Shown piece by piece: positions 16,921 to 25,174 of a stretch of 47,007 nucleotides of DNA. Both the position numbers and the translations under genes were made by a program. Under the pieces are notes generated by a model. The model was not told the origin of the DNA. It worked only from the letters and a program-made list of their open reading frames with translations, and searched no databases. This DNA is from Thermoflexia bacterium. Lineage in GTDB: Bacteria > Chloroflexota > Anaerolineae > B4-G1. The first letter of the stretch is position 1; every line of letters begins with the position of its first letter. The stretch covers positions 1-47,007 of the forward strand of contig DUEK01000010.1 in assembly GCA_011192155.1 (NCBI GenBank), written 5' to 3'.

Positions 16921-19758
16921 CTACGCCAGCGGGTCAGGATACACCCATTCGTCGGCCTCTTCCTCCCGCAACCCTAGCACCTCATAGACGGGATCGGGCT
17001 GGCTGTGCCCCTTGACTTGCACGTGACCGATAAAATCAGCCTCAATGCGGTTCTTGACACGCTCGTAGGCCTCGGCGCTGATGAACACCTGATCCGGCCC
17101 GGCCAGGTTGGAGAGTCGGGCTGAAAAATTGACGCAATCGCCGACAGCGGTAAAATTCTGCACCACAGTCGAGCCGATGTTGCCCACCACTGCCTCGCCG
17201 ACGGTGATGCCGATACCAAAATGAAGCCGCTCTCGCTCATCCATCTGCGCGTGACACTCGCGCACTCCCTGTTGCAACGCCAGCGCCGTGCGCACAGCCC
17301 GCATGGTGTGATCCTTCTGCGGCGCCGGCGCGTTATAGATCGCCATCGCACTATCGCCCACGAATTTATCCAGTGTGCCCTCATAGGCCAGGATTGCGCC
17401 TGCCGCCAGCGTCAGATGCTTATTCAACACCTCAATCTGGAACTCGGGCGTGGTGTTCTCGCTAAAAGCCGTGAACCCTCGAATATCGGCGTAAAAGCTG
17501 GTGACCTCCTGGCGCGCCCCTCCCAGCCGGACGCTATCGGGGTGAGAGAGCAACTGCTCCACCACGGCCGGGGCCACGTACCGCTCAAACGTTCCCCGGA
17601 TACGGCGCACGCTCGCCTCTAATTGTCGCCGCTCCGTCAGGTCATCTACCACAATGGTGACGCCAGTGGTCTCGCCGCGGCTGTCCTTGAGTGGTGAGAG
17701 GTTCATACGCAGCCAGACCGGCCCACGCGTGGGCAGATCTGATCGAACTTCGTAGGCCAGCATCGGGGACTCGCCGCGTTTGACCAACCTCAACATAGTG
17801 TGCAGGTCCTCTCCCAACGGATGCAGGACTTGTTCCCACGGATTGCCTATCACCGCCGCGGCCGGGATACCCAGAATGCTCTCGGCGGCGCGGTTGAAGA
17901 GCGTCACTTGGTCTTGAACGTCGGTGGTGATGACGCCACTGGCGATGCTGCTGAAAACATCACCCATCAGGTTCTTGATCTCGGTGGTGGCGGCCAAGTT
18001 GCGGCGCAGGCTGGCGAAAAAGCGCGCGTTCTCCACCGCCAGGGTCGATTGGTCGGCCAGCGCGCTGAGAAAGGCCAGGTCGTCGGGGAAGTACAGTTTG
18101 CCAGAGCGCTTGGGGCCTAGCGCCAACCAGCCGCTCAACCGCTCCCGCGAGCGCAGTGGGACGTAGGCCACCGCTCCCAATGCTCGCATCTCTCCCCACT
18201 CACTGGTCAACTCATCCGGCAGTTCCACGTCGGCCGGCAGGTACAGACACTCCTGGTGTTCCTTGAGCCAACGTACCAGTGCGCCGTCGCGCGCAAAGGT
18301 GACGGCGCGCGTCGCCGGCTGCCCCTCCCTCACAGATCGCCCGACGTAACAAGCACGATCTTCGTCGTAAAGACAAACCCACTGGCGAATGGGGTGCAAC
18401 GTTCTCTCAACCTGCTTGCCGACTCCGGCCAACACGGCGTCCAGATCCAACGTCTGCGTCAGTTCGCGGCTAAAGTCCTGGAGCGTCGTCCGGTAGTCCA
18501 CTACCTCGCGGAAAAAAATGCGGTCCACCAGTCGCTGAATCCAGCCCCGCAGCGGATTGAAGAGCAACACCAACGTCAAGACAAAGAGGGAAAGCAAAAT
18601 CGGATCGCTGGCCGTGACCGCAACGAAATGGCTCACGCCATTGATGAGCGCGAAATAGGCCACCACGACGATAAAGGTCAAGGCTCCATAGGCCACACCC
18701 CGGCTGAGGATTTGGTCCACATCCATCAAGCGATAGCGCAGGATGGCGTAAGCGATAGAAAGGGGAAAAAGGGTAAACAATGGAGCATAGACCGATGGAA
18801 GAAAAGGCATTGTCCGGCCTAGGCCGTTGATCAGCAGCCAGGGGACAACCGGCAGAAAGGCCAGGGTCGCGCCCAGGAGAATGATGCGGCTTTGCTGCCG
18901 AATCAAGGGAGATGAAGGCTTGACCAGCCGGTAGACGAGCATGCCCAGAAAGAATAAAATGCTCACAGCGACAAAGAGATAGCCATCGCGCCAGCGGCCA
19001 ATGTACTCCCAGGGCCGGCCGATGTCATAGATACTAAAGGTGGCTCGGAGCGCCAGGAACGTCGCCGGCAGGTAGGGGAGCAGGCGCAAAAATGGCGCCC
19101 GCTTCACGAAACGGGGTTCTTGGGGAAAGACCATCGCCAGGTGCATCACAGTGGCGGCTGCGAAAGGCACTGCCGCGCTCAAGAGGATGGCCATCCGGTG
19201 CGTCGTACTGACATCGAAGAGAAGCCCCACTATCAACGCGATGGAGACACACAATCCGGTGAACACCTGCCCGGCCCGGCCCCAGCCCTGTACCCAGTAG
19301 ACCCAGATGCCGATGCCCAAATAGACCAGCCCTACCACATAAGGGACGACAAAAATTAAAAACATATCCTTTAGCGGGAAGGGGGCGAGGGTGATTTGCT
19401 CCTCCCGCACATTCCCATCGGAACGGGAGACCAGCACCCACACGACGTCCCCCACTTCGTGCTTGCTCAAGATGGCGGTCACGTCGGAGTATCGCTCCAC
19501 GGGCTGGGTATCAATGGCGCCCAAACGATCAGGCTGCTCCAGCGGCGGGTCAAATTGCAGACGCGCCCACCCGCTGCCCTGCAAGGGGCTGAGCACCAGC
19601 GTCGGTTCGAGCAATAGCCCCAAGAACGGTTCGGCGGCCCAGCGCCAGGCCAGGACGTGAGCAGCCAGAAAGGCAGTAGCGGCAATTGCCAATACGAAGA
19701 ATACAATCGCGCGCGCCAAGCGCGTCCCAAGGCTAATTTGCTTCTGCGATGTTTCCAT
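16921..19758 (-). CDS. Membrane class III adenylate/guanylate cyclase with PDZ-like, GAF and PAS domains
   Basis: A 945-residue protein. In order: a first membrane segment (about 10-32), a PDZ-like extracytoplasmic stretch (about 50-125), a run of some seven membrane helices (about 130-400), GAF (about 430-600), PAS (about 610-730) and the cyclase domain (about 745-930). In the catalytic part Asp758 (FYADIRGF) and Asp802 (KFVGDSAM) bind metal, Lys798 and Asp874 fit purine recognition of ATP, and Asn877 and Arg881 (VNFSARL) the transition state. It should make cAMP in response to membrane and ligand signals. The ATG at 19758 follows GGGAG by about 9 bases. A cNMP-binding protein lies at 31926, a possible receiver of the signal. 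Confidence 0.88.
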   Translation of the reverse strand: METSQKQISLGTRLARAIVFFVLAIAATAFLAAHVLAWRWAAEPFLGLLLEPTLVLSPLQGSGWARLQFDPPLEQPDRLGAIDTQPVERYSDVTAILSKHEVGDVVWVLVSRSDGNVREEQITLAPFPLKDMFLIFVVPYVVGLVYLGIGIWVYWVQGWGRAGQVFTGLCVSIALIVGLLFDVSTTHRMAILLSAAVPFAAATVMHLAMVFPQEPRFVKRAPFLRLLPYLPATFLALRATFSIYDIGRPWEYIGRWRDGYLFVAVSILFFLGMLVYRLVKPSSPLIRQQSRIILLGATLAFLPVVPWLLINGLGRTMPFLPSVYAPLFTLFPLSIAYAILRYRLMDVDQILSRGVAYGALTFIVVVAYFALINGVSHFVAVTASDPILLSLFVLTLVLLFNPLRGWIQRLVDRIFFREVVDYRTTLQDFSRELTQTLDLDAVLAGVGKQVERTLHPIRQWVCLYDEDRACYVGRSVREGQPATRAVTFARDGALVRWLKEHQECLYLPADVELPDELTSEWGEMRALGAVAYVPLRSRERLSGWLALGPKRSGKLYFPDDLAFLSALADQSTLAVENARFFASLRRNLAATTEIKNLMGDVFSSIASGVITTDVQDQVTLFNRAAESILGIPAAAVIGNPWEQVLHPLGEDLHTMLRLVKRGESPMLAYEVRSDLPTRGPVWLRMNLSPLKDSRGETTGVTIVVDDLTERRQLEASVRRIRGTFERYVAPAVVEQLLSHPDSVRLGGARQEVTSFYADIRGFTAFSENTTPEFQIEVLNKHLTLAAGAILAYEGTLDKFVGDSAMAIYNAPAPQKDHTMRAVRTALALQQGVRECHAQMDERERLHFGIGITVGEAVVGNIGSTVVQNFTAVGDCVNFSARLSNLAGPDQVFISAEAYERVKNRIEADFIGHVQVKGHSQPDPVYEVLGLREEEADEWVYPDPLA

Positions 19759-19935
19759 AAATGACACTCCCGAATGAGGATAATTGCGGGGCGGGAGGTT
19801 GCGGGCACGCGTTGCCAATGTAAGAGCACCACGCTTGGCACGCCCGCGAGAAGCCCGCCCACGAGGGTGATGTCTCCTGCCAAGAAACAGCTTTTGGCAA
19901 GACTCCAAGCACGCCGCATCTCCCTCTTACGCTCC

Positions 19936-19964
19936 ATTATACAAGAAAGCACGGGCGGAAGCAA
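19936..19964 (-). promoter_or_regulatory. Promoter for the cyclase gene
   Basis: On the minus strand TTGCTT (19964-19959), 17-base spacer, TATAAT (19941-19936). The leader to the ATG at 19758 is about 170 bases. The remainder of 19759-20221 shows only this and the divergent promoter for the lipoprotein gene. Confidence 0.6.
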
Positions 19965-20040
19965 GGAGCTACGCTCTCAAGAAACTGCACGGGGGCACAA
20001 GCCCATCACAGCACAACGGGAACTGCTTGCCAACCTTTGC

Positions 20041-20069
20041 TTGACATCCCCGGCGATTTCCCCTAAACT
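20041..20069 (+). promoter_or_regulatory. Promoter for the PEBP lipoprotein gene
   Basis: TTGACA (20041-20046), 17-base spacer, TAAACT (20064-20069). The leader to the ATG at 20222 is about 145 bases and ends in GGGGAG. Confidence 0.65.
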
Positions 20070-20221
20070 ATGCGCAATGGATAAACGCTAAGGATATTGG
20101 CAAAGAAGAAATAAAACGAGGCGCTCGCGGCGATCCCATCGAGGTGTGAGTCAACCCATGGAGCAACAAACAGCGTGACTACTTGCCACTGGTGCTGCGA
20201 AATTCGTAGGGGAGACCCAGA

Positions 20222-20893
20222 ATGAAGCTAAACGCGCTGTCGCTTCTCGCGTTGGTCACGATCACATCGCTGGTCGCCTGCGGTAACCTGGCACCATCGC
20301 CGACGCCCACACCAACGCCCACCTCTACCCCCATCCCTCCCACGCCCACACCTACACCGACGCTCACGCCAACGAGCACTCTTACCCCAACGCCCACACC
20401 CACATCAACCCCCACACCTACACCCACCCCGCTGCCACTCGCCATCTCTAGCCCCGCGTTTGAACCGGGCGGCGATATCCCGGAGCGGTTCGGTTTCTTC
20501 CGGGATAACGTCTCTCCCGAACTGGTCTGGGATCACGCGCCAGAGGGAACACAAAGCCTGACGTTGCTGATGGATGACCGAGATCATGCCTTCTCCCATT
20601 GGGTCGTCTATAACATCCCTGCCGATACTACCGGCCTGCCAGAAGGCGTACTCCAACAACCCCTGTTGCCGGACGGGACTTGGCAGGGGCTGAACACCAA
20701 CGCGGAACTAGGCTACATTGGCCCTTACCCATCCTCTGGCGAAACGCATCGCTACGCTTTCGCCCTCTACGCGCTGGACGCGCCGCTGGAACTTGAGCCA
20801 GGCGCCACACGAGAGCAGGTGCTGACGGCGATGGAGGGGCGCATCCTGGCAATCAGCGAACTGACAGGAACATACACTGGCGTCGCTCCATAG
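20222..20893 (+). CDS. Lipoprotein with Thr-Pro linker and PEBP (YbhB-like) domain
   Basis: A 223-residue exported protein. The signal peptide ends in the lipobox LVAC (Cys20), then a linker of some 50 residues made almost only of Thr, Pro and Ser (about 25-72), then a phosphatidylethanolamine-binding-protein fold with DDRDHAFSHWVVYNIP and GPYPSSGETHRYAFALYALD, the ligand-pocket motifs of the family. The linker would hold the domain away from the membrane through the cell envelope. Bacterial PEBP function is not established; phosphate- or carboxylate-bearing ligands are likely. The linker DNA is a low-complexity ACNCCN array. Confidence 0.88.
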   Translation: MKLNALSLLALVTITSLVACGNLAPSPTPTPTPTSTPIPPTPTPTPTLTPTSTLTPTPTPTSTPTPTPTPLPLAISSPAFEPGGDIPERFGFFRDNVSPELVWDHAPEGTQSLTLLMDDRDHAFSHWVVYNIPADTTGLPEGVLQQPLLPDGTWQGLNTNAELGYIGPYPSSGETHRYAFALYALDAPLELEPGATREQVLTAMEGRILAISELTGTYTGVAP

Positions 20894-20923
20894 CCATTAC
20901 TCTCCCCACTTCTTACTCCCTAC

Positions 20924-21928
20924 CTAGAGCGCCAATTCCACATTCAGCGCCGAGAGCACCTCGTCAATCGGGTTCATGATCGTAACGGCGTCGGAGCCGG
21001 CAAAGAGCAATCCCACCACCCGCTTATCCATATCCAGCACCGCCGAACCCGAGTCGCCGGGCTGGCTCATTGCTCCGGCGATCATTTGTCCGGTGAAGAG
21101 GGCCGATCTGCCACCATAGTCAATGCGCACCGTAGCGTCAATCTGGGTGATGGTACCCTGGGTGCAACCGGTAGTGCGTCCCGACTTTTGCACCTCCGTC
21201 CCCAACGTGACTGCGCCGGTTCCGATCGGAGCGCCGATGCCGAGAATCTCGTTTTTCACCAGGTCCGGCGAGAGAGGATGAGCCAGCGCCGCGTCTACCA
21301 GGTTCTCACCCGAGGTCTGCTTCACCGCTTGCAGTTGGTGGCTCGAGCCAAGCGCCCTGGCGACGTAATTCAGCAACTTGGCAGAGCCTCCGGCGATGGG
21401 GCAGTCTGGTTCAGCGGCGCCAAAGTCAATGGGCACATAATCGGCCAGCGTGGCGATACGGTCATCGGCTGTGCCGCCGTCGGCGGCGCCCGGCTGGAGG
21501 ATGGCGTCTCCCCGCTCGCAGTCGTTACTGTTGGCCAGGACGTGATTGTTCGAGAGGATGAACGTCTCCGCGCCCCGGCGCACCAGGCAGCCAAAGGTGC
21601 CGGCGGTGATGCGATAGTGCCCCACCGAGACGCCCGGTGGAACGACGGGCCGCCAGCGGTCGCGCGGCGACTGGAAAGCGCGCAGTACGCCCGTCTGCAC
21701 CACGTCCGTCTTGACGCCATCGAGCATACGCGGCACTATGTCCTTCGCCGCCAGAGCGGAGGTCTCCACCTTGCGCGCCACCGAGATGATGAGGCTCAGT
21801 TCGCCAGTACTGACCCCCTGGCTGATCTTGTAGCCCAGGCCAACCCCTACAACGTTGATCTTGCTCAGCAACTCGAAAACACGAGACCCTTTCACTTGCC
21901 TAACTTGAGCCATCAGTTCTGTAGTCAT
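20924..21928 (-). CDS. Trypsin-like serine protease, NAL1-like
   Basis: A 334-residue protein with no signal peptide. Residues about 22-86 form an N-terminal domain (INVVGVGLGYKISQG to DVVQTGVLRAF), then a trypsin-fold region with His129 (ILSNNHVLANS), Asp212 (LVDAALAHP) and Ser293 (QPGDSGSAV), a complete triad in the right order and spacing. It resembles the NAL1-type proteases known from plants and bacteria. Start: the second ATG at 21928 has AAAGGAG 6 bases upstream, whereas for the ATG at 21934 that site would touch the codon. Substrate and location are unknown; it is the last gene of a leftward cluster. Confidence 0.8.
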   Translation of the reverse strand: MTTELMAQVRQVKGSRVFELLSKINVVGVGLGYKISQGVSTGELSLIISVARKVETSALAAKDIVPRMLDGVKTDVVQTGVLRAFQSPRDRWRPVVPPGVSVGHYRITAGTFGCLVRRGAETFILSNNHVLANSNDCERGDAILQPGAADGGTADDRIATLADYVPIDFGAAEPDCPIAGGSAKLLNYVARALGSSHQLQAVKQTSGENLVDAALAHPLSPDLVKNEILGIGAPIGTGAVTLGTEVQKSGRTTGCTQGTITQIDATVRIDYGGRSALFTGQMIAGAMSQPGDSGSAVLDMDKRVVGLLFAGSDAVTIMNPIDEVLSALNVELAL

Positions 21929-21972
21929 TTTCATCTCCTTTCCTATATAAACCAGCTTTCCGTGTAACCGTC

Positions 21973-22068
21973 AGACCTCTGAGGTTTCAGCAGTAATTTG
22001 GCTTGGAAAGCAACTTGCGTACCATCAGAAATCGCGCGAGAATGCTATTTCGTAAACCTCGGAGGTCT
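21973..22068. repeat. Pair of CCTCNGAGG palindromes between the protease and the 89-aa gene
   Basis: AGACCTCTGAGGTTT (21973-21987) and AAACCTCGGAGGTCT (22054-22068) are inverted copies of the 15-bp palindrome found inside element E, spaced like its ends. They may be a worn relative of that element, occupying the 180-bp gap between two related genes. Confidence 0.45.
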
Positions 22069-22108
22069 TGGATGTTTTTTCTTCCTCCCCTGAACGCTTA
22101 CCTTTCCG

Positions 22109-22378
22109 CTACAGAGTATGAAATGCCCGCAGTTCCCCAACAGGCTGGACGTCCACGGGCATCCCGTCCAACTCACGCGGTATCACGTCGCCTGGGGCGA
22201 GTTGGGAAAGAGGCATCTTCTGAACCACCGAGACCACAATGGCACGTTCACTGGTCAGTTCCCCACCGCGCCGCCGCAGCCCAATACCCACACCGACGAC
22301 GTTGGCCCTGCGCATCAAATCGGCCTCGTGTGCGGTCTTGGCAGCCCTCAACCGTTCCAAACTCTCATCTTGTGTCAC
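22109..22378 (-). CDS. Stand-alone paralogue of the protease N-terminal domain
   Basis: An 89-residue protein from a GTG at 22378, with AGGAG 8-9 bases upstream. Residues about 25-86 (ANVVGVGIGLRRRGG to DVQPVGELRAF) align without gaps longer than a residue or two to the N-terminal domain of the neighbouring protease, sharing NVVGVG, DVIPR/DIVPR, LDG and LRAF. It lacks any catalytic region. It may be an inhibitor or chaperone-like propeptide acting in trans, or the remains of a second full protease gene whose 3' part was lost. Same strand and cluster as the protease. Confidence 0.75.
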   Translation of the reverse strand: MTQDESLERLRAAKTAHEADLMRRANVVGVGIGLRRRGGELTSERAIVVSVVQKMPLSQLAPGDVIPRELDGMPVDVQPVGELRAFHTL

Positions 22379-22425
22379 CTGGGCAACTCCTTTCGCTTAC
22401 GGCGAAGTCGTAGCCAATGGAAACG

Positions 22426-22590
22426 TTAGCATACGGCGTTCTTCATTTTACGAGAAACAGTGGGGGCGGGGTTTTGGGCTTTTCCAAAAAACTGCTTCTT
22501 AGCAGGCATCATCCACGCGGCCTCATCTAGCGCCCCGCGGACGCGGTCGGCTGGGGTATGGGGTTCAGGCAGGATGAAAACCTTGCTCAT
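22426..22590 (-). CDS. Small protein (54 aa), translationally coupled to the MBL-fold gene
   Basis: The stop of the preceding gene and this ATG overlap as TAATG (the A at 22590 is shared). The frame runs to TAA at 22426-22428 and encodes MSKVFILPEPHTPADRVRGA, then a KKQFFGK-containing basic tail ending in Cys. The coupling and its position between co-directional genes argue that it is real. There is no membrane segment and I do not recognise it. The 47 bp that follow lead to the 89-residue gene. Confidence 0.6.
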   Translation of the reverse strand: MSKVFILPEPHTPADRVRGALDEAAWMMPAKKQFFGKAQNPAPTVSRKMKNAVC

Positions 22591-23459
22591 TATTCAGCGC
22601 CATCACTCGTTACTTGCAGTTCGTCCGCTTGCAGTTCGCCGCACAATTGCTCCAGCCCAGTTTTGATGCAACGCTGAACCAACTTTATCTCATTGTCCGA
22701 GACGGGGAAAAAAGAGAGTAATTCGTCCACCACGGCCGCTTTATCCTCTTGCGCACCATTGACCAATGAACGCGCTCGCCGGCGCGCCAGCGCGATGTAC
22801 TCACTGAGCGGGCTGGCGGCGGATTGGTCACAGAGCGGCCCGCGACCAGGAACAATGATGGTATCCGAGAAACGGTCACGGCGAATCCATTTCAAAGTGT
22901 ACAACCAAGCCTTTGTATCCAGCGTTGCTTCCATAAAGGGATGAGCGCCCACAACTAACAGATCGCCCGCAAAGAGCACGTCGCGATCGGGGAGGTCAAC
23001 CCAGGCGCTACCCGGAGCGCCGCCCGCGATGCTGCGAAGCGGCACATCCACGCCGCCCTTGTGCAATGTCAGGGAGCCATCGAACAGTATCTCTGGCAGC
23101 GCAATAGTTGATCCAGCCAAATCATCGGCTGCCCCCGGATAGCGACGCGTCCAGCCTTCGACGACGCTGCGCCAGAAACCGTCGGTGTAAGCAATTGCCC
23201 GCTCATAAGCTGCCCGATCAGCAACAATGGGGGCCTCTAGTAACTCTGCACTCAACACCCGATCGGGATGAGCGTCGGTGAGCACCACGTACAGGATAGG
23301 CCCTCCGGCAGTCTCTACGATGCGCTTCCGCCAGGCGCGGGCGTCCTGGGGCAAGGTCGGAGCATCTATGGCAATGGCCCCCTCCGGCAGAACGATAAAC
23401 CCGACGTTGACGCCGGGATATTCAGTTGAAACGTAAACATTGGATGCAATTTCTTTCAT
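22590..23459 (-). CDS. Metallo-beta-lactamase-fold protein with degenerate metal site
   Basis: A 289-residue MBL-superfamily protein: VGFIVLPEGAIAIDAPT opens the fold, and LFAGDLLVVGAHPF and VPGRGPLCD are later motifs. The HxHxDH box is altered to TDAHPDR (residues 61-67): His64 and Asp66 remain but the first and last histidines are Asp62 and Arg67. It may bind one metal or none, so hydrolase activity is doubtful. It starts 5 bases after the AlaX-like stop and is coupled to the 54-residue gene after it. The C-terminal 90 residues are helical and not part of the MBL core. Confidence 0.8.
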   Translation of the reverse strand: MKEIASNVYVSTEYPGVNVGFIVLPEGAIAIDAPTLPQDARAWRKRIVETAGGPILYVVLTDAHPDRVLSAELLEAPIVADRAAYERAIAYTDGFWRSVVEGWTRRYPGAADDLAGSTIALPEILFDGSLTLHKGGVDVPLRSIAGGAPGSAWVDLPDRDVLFAGDLLVVGAHPFMEATLDTKAWLYTLKWIRRDRFSDTIIVPGRGPLCDQSAASPLSEYIALARRRARSLVNGAQEDKAAVVDELLSFFPVSDNEIKLVQRCIKTGLEQLCGELQADELQVTSDGAE

Positions 23460-23464
23460 AGCCC

Positions 23465-24715
23465 TTAACCTTTGTCGTTAGATTCGATATTTGACGCCAG
23501 ATCAGATAACACAACTTTGATGTGGGCTGGAGCGGTTGGCGGTGCGCTGCCCTGGGCCAGGTGAGAGCGACCCCCTCCTTTGCCTCCCAACCGCGCGCAA
23601 GCCTCGCGGAGCAACGATGCCGCATCCAGGTCCAGCCCCTCGGCGCAAGCAAAGCACAAGTGCGTTCGCTCGTCGACGCCAGTCAGCAAAGCGACTGTGC
23701 CAGGGTGCTGCGTCAACGCTTGAGCCAGCCTGCGCAGTTCCCCCGGCAATTCCTCAGAGAAGCTGCTCGATTGCTCCAAGACCCGGCACACCACACGGTA
23801 CGGCCCACGAGTGACGGCGGTTTCCACCAGTTCGGCGGCATCCGCCTCCAACAGTCGCTTGCGCACCCGCCGCAAGTCTTGCCGCAATTGCTTGGCATCC
23901 TCTTGCAGCCGTTCCACGGCCCGGTCCAGCTCCCAGTAACCGACGGTCAGCCGGACAGACAGGCGATTGGTCATCGCGCTCCTGTCCCGATAGTCGCGCC
24001 AGGCCCTGTCTCCGCATAGGAACTCGACGCGTGTCTCATCCCCACGGTGATCGAGTCGCACGATTTTGATCAGGCCAATTTCGCCGGTGCGGGCGACGTG
24101 CGTTCCGCCGCAGGGATTCACGTCAAAGTCGGCGATCTCTACGATGCGCACCAACCCCTCCACGGCCGGCGGACGCCGCAGGGGCAGCGTGGCCGCTTTG
24201 TCTTGGCCGACGAAACAGACACTGACTTGACGGTTCTCCCAGATCACGTGGTTGGCTAGTTTCTCGACCGGTTCCACGGCCGCCGGATCAAGCTGAGGGA
24301 CGTCAATGTCCACGGTACTCGCCTCCGCGCCCAGGTGGAACCCAACGGTGTCGGCATCGAGTAGCTGCTCAAAGGCAGCGGAGAGGATGTGCTGGCCGGT
24401 GTGCTGTTGCATGTGGTCGAAGCGGCGGGGCCAATCTAACACTCCTTCGATTTCAGACCCATCGGGTTTCGGAAAATCCAAAGGGTCGTCTCCGGAAAGA
24501 ACGTGGACGATAGCGTCATCCTCCTCGCGCACGATAACGTCGAGCACGTCCAATCCGCCCAGCATGCCCTGGTCGGCTGGCTGACCGCCGGAAGTGGGGT
24601 AAAAGGCGGTACGGTCGAGCACGACAGCCGGACGACCTTCCCAAGTGAGCTGCTCGATTACGCGGGCAGAGAAGTGGGTGCAGTAAGAATCTGTATAATA
24701 CAATCGCTCAGTCAT
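23465..24715 (-). CDS. AlaX-like alanyl-tRNA editing protein with DHHA1 domain
   Basis: A 416-residue protein related to the editing half of alanyl-tRNA synthetase. The FYPTSGGQPADQG box is at residues 38-50, the zinc ligands His105/His109 (QQHTGQHIL) and Cys202/His206 (NPCGGTHVA), then a coiled coil (about 255-300) and a DHHA1-type tail with GGKGGGRSHLAQG, the C-terminal tRNA/oligomer element. It should deacylate mischarged Ser- or Gly-tRNA-Ala in trans. Start ATG at 24715 with only a weak ribosome site; element C lies directly upstream. First gene of the cluster running to 20924. Confidence 0.87.
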   Translation of the reverse strand: MTERLYYTDSYCTHFSARVIEQLTWEGRPAVVLDRTAFYPTSGGQPADQGMLGGLDVLDVIVREEDDAIVHVLSGDDPLDFPKPDGSEIEGVLDWPRRFDHMQQHTGQHILSAAFEQLLDADTVGFHLGAEASTVDIDVPQLDPAAVEPVEKLANHVIWENRQVSVCFVGQDKAATLPLRRPPAVEGLVRIVEIADFDVNPCGGTHVARTGEIGLIKIVRLDHRGDETRVEFLCGDRAWRDYRDRSAMTNRLSVRLTVGYWELDRAVERLQEDAKQLRQDLRRVRKRLLEADAAELVETAVTRGPYRVVCRVLEQSSSFSEELPGELRRLAQALTQHPGTVALLTGVDERTHLCFACAEGLDLDAASLLREACARLGGKGGGRSHLAQGSAPPTAPAHIKVVLSDLASNIESNDKG

Positions 24716-24734
24716 CTGATTTATCCGTATCTTT

Positions 24735-25125
24735 TTGCTACCGGACACTTTTGCCAAGCTCTTGATTACACAGAGATTCGCGGAGAATCCACAGAGACAC
24801 ACAGAGGTTTTTTTGTAATCGTTCAGGTGTACGTGTGATTTTCACCGCAGAAGCCTCTGCTATGCAGAGGGCGCAGAGAACGCCGAGTTTTCTCATTTTA
24901 TTCCTACGAGACGATATTTTCATCTGACTCTGCGACCTCTGCGATCTCTGCGGTAAGAAAAATGGCCCTACCTGAACGGTTACGTTTTTTTGAGAGAACC
25001 TACCAGTGTGAAGCAGTTCCTTCGTCAAACGATCCGATTTTCAATATCTCGGTGTATCTCTGCGCCTTCTCTGTGCTCTCTGTGTAACTGATTTTGGCGC
25101 CCCTGAAAAAGTGTCCGGTAGTGAA
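24735..25125. mobile_element. Element C, copy 1, interrupted by element D
   Basis: Left end TTGCTACCGGACACTTTT, right end the inverse (AAAAAGTGTCCGGTAGTGAA), flanked by a perfect 9-bp repeat CGTATCTTT (24726-24734, 25126-25134). The interior has TTACACAGAGATTCGCGG and CTCTCTGTGTAACTG arms. Without the 168-bp element D and its duplication it is about 214 bp, close to copy 2 at 42951-43161. It separates the AlaX gene from the upstream kinase gene and now forms the AlaX leader. Confidence 0.9.
24816..24983. mobile_element. Element D (MITE-like, 168 bp) nested in element C
   Basis: It starts TAATCGTTCAGGT and ends ACCTGAACGGTTAC, with interior GCAGAG/CTCTGC inverted boxes (TTCACCGCAGAAGCC against GATCTCTGCGGTAAG). 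A perfect 9-bp duplication GTTTTTTTG flanks it (24807-24815, 24984-24992). The uninterrupted copy of element C at 42951 shows continuous sequence at the matching position. Confidence 0.9.
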
Positions 25126-25174
25126 CGTATCTTTAAAAAGTGGGGGCAAGAGCAAGTCGGATTGACATTCCGAC

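Noticed and set aside
19759-19964. Leftward frame upstream of the cyclase (starting near 19964)
   Set aside because: It overlaps the cyclase start in another frame, begins upstream of the predicted transcription start, and has no protein-like motif. The region is better read as the cyclase leader.
20295-20440. Periodic ACNCCN repeats resembling a tandem or CRISPR-like array
   Set aside because: They encode the Thr-Pro linker of the lipoprotein in frame; there are no spacers of constant length and no cas genes.
22590-23459. Calling the MBL-fold protein a working glyoxalase II or beta-lactamase
   Set aside because: Two of the metal-binding histidines in the HxHxDH box are replaced (Asp62, Arg67), so no specific enzymatic role is supported.
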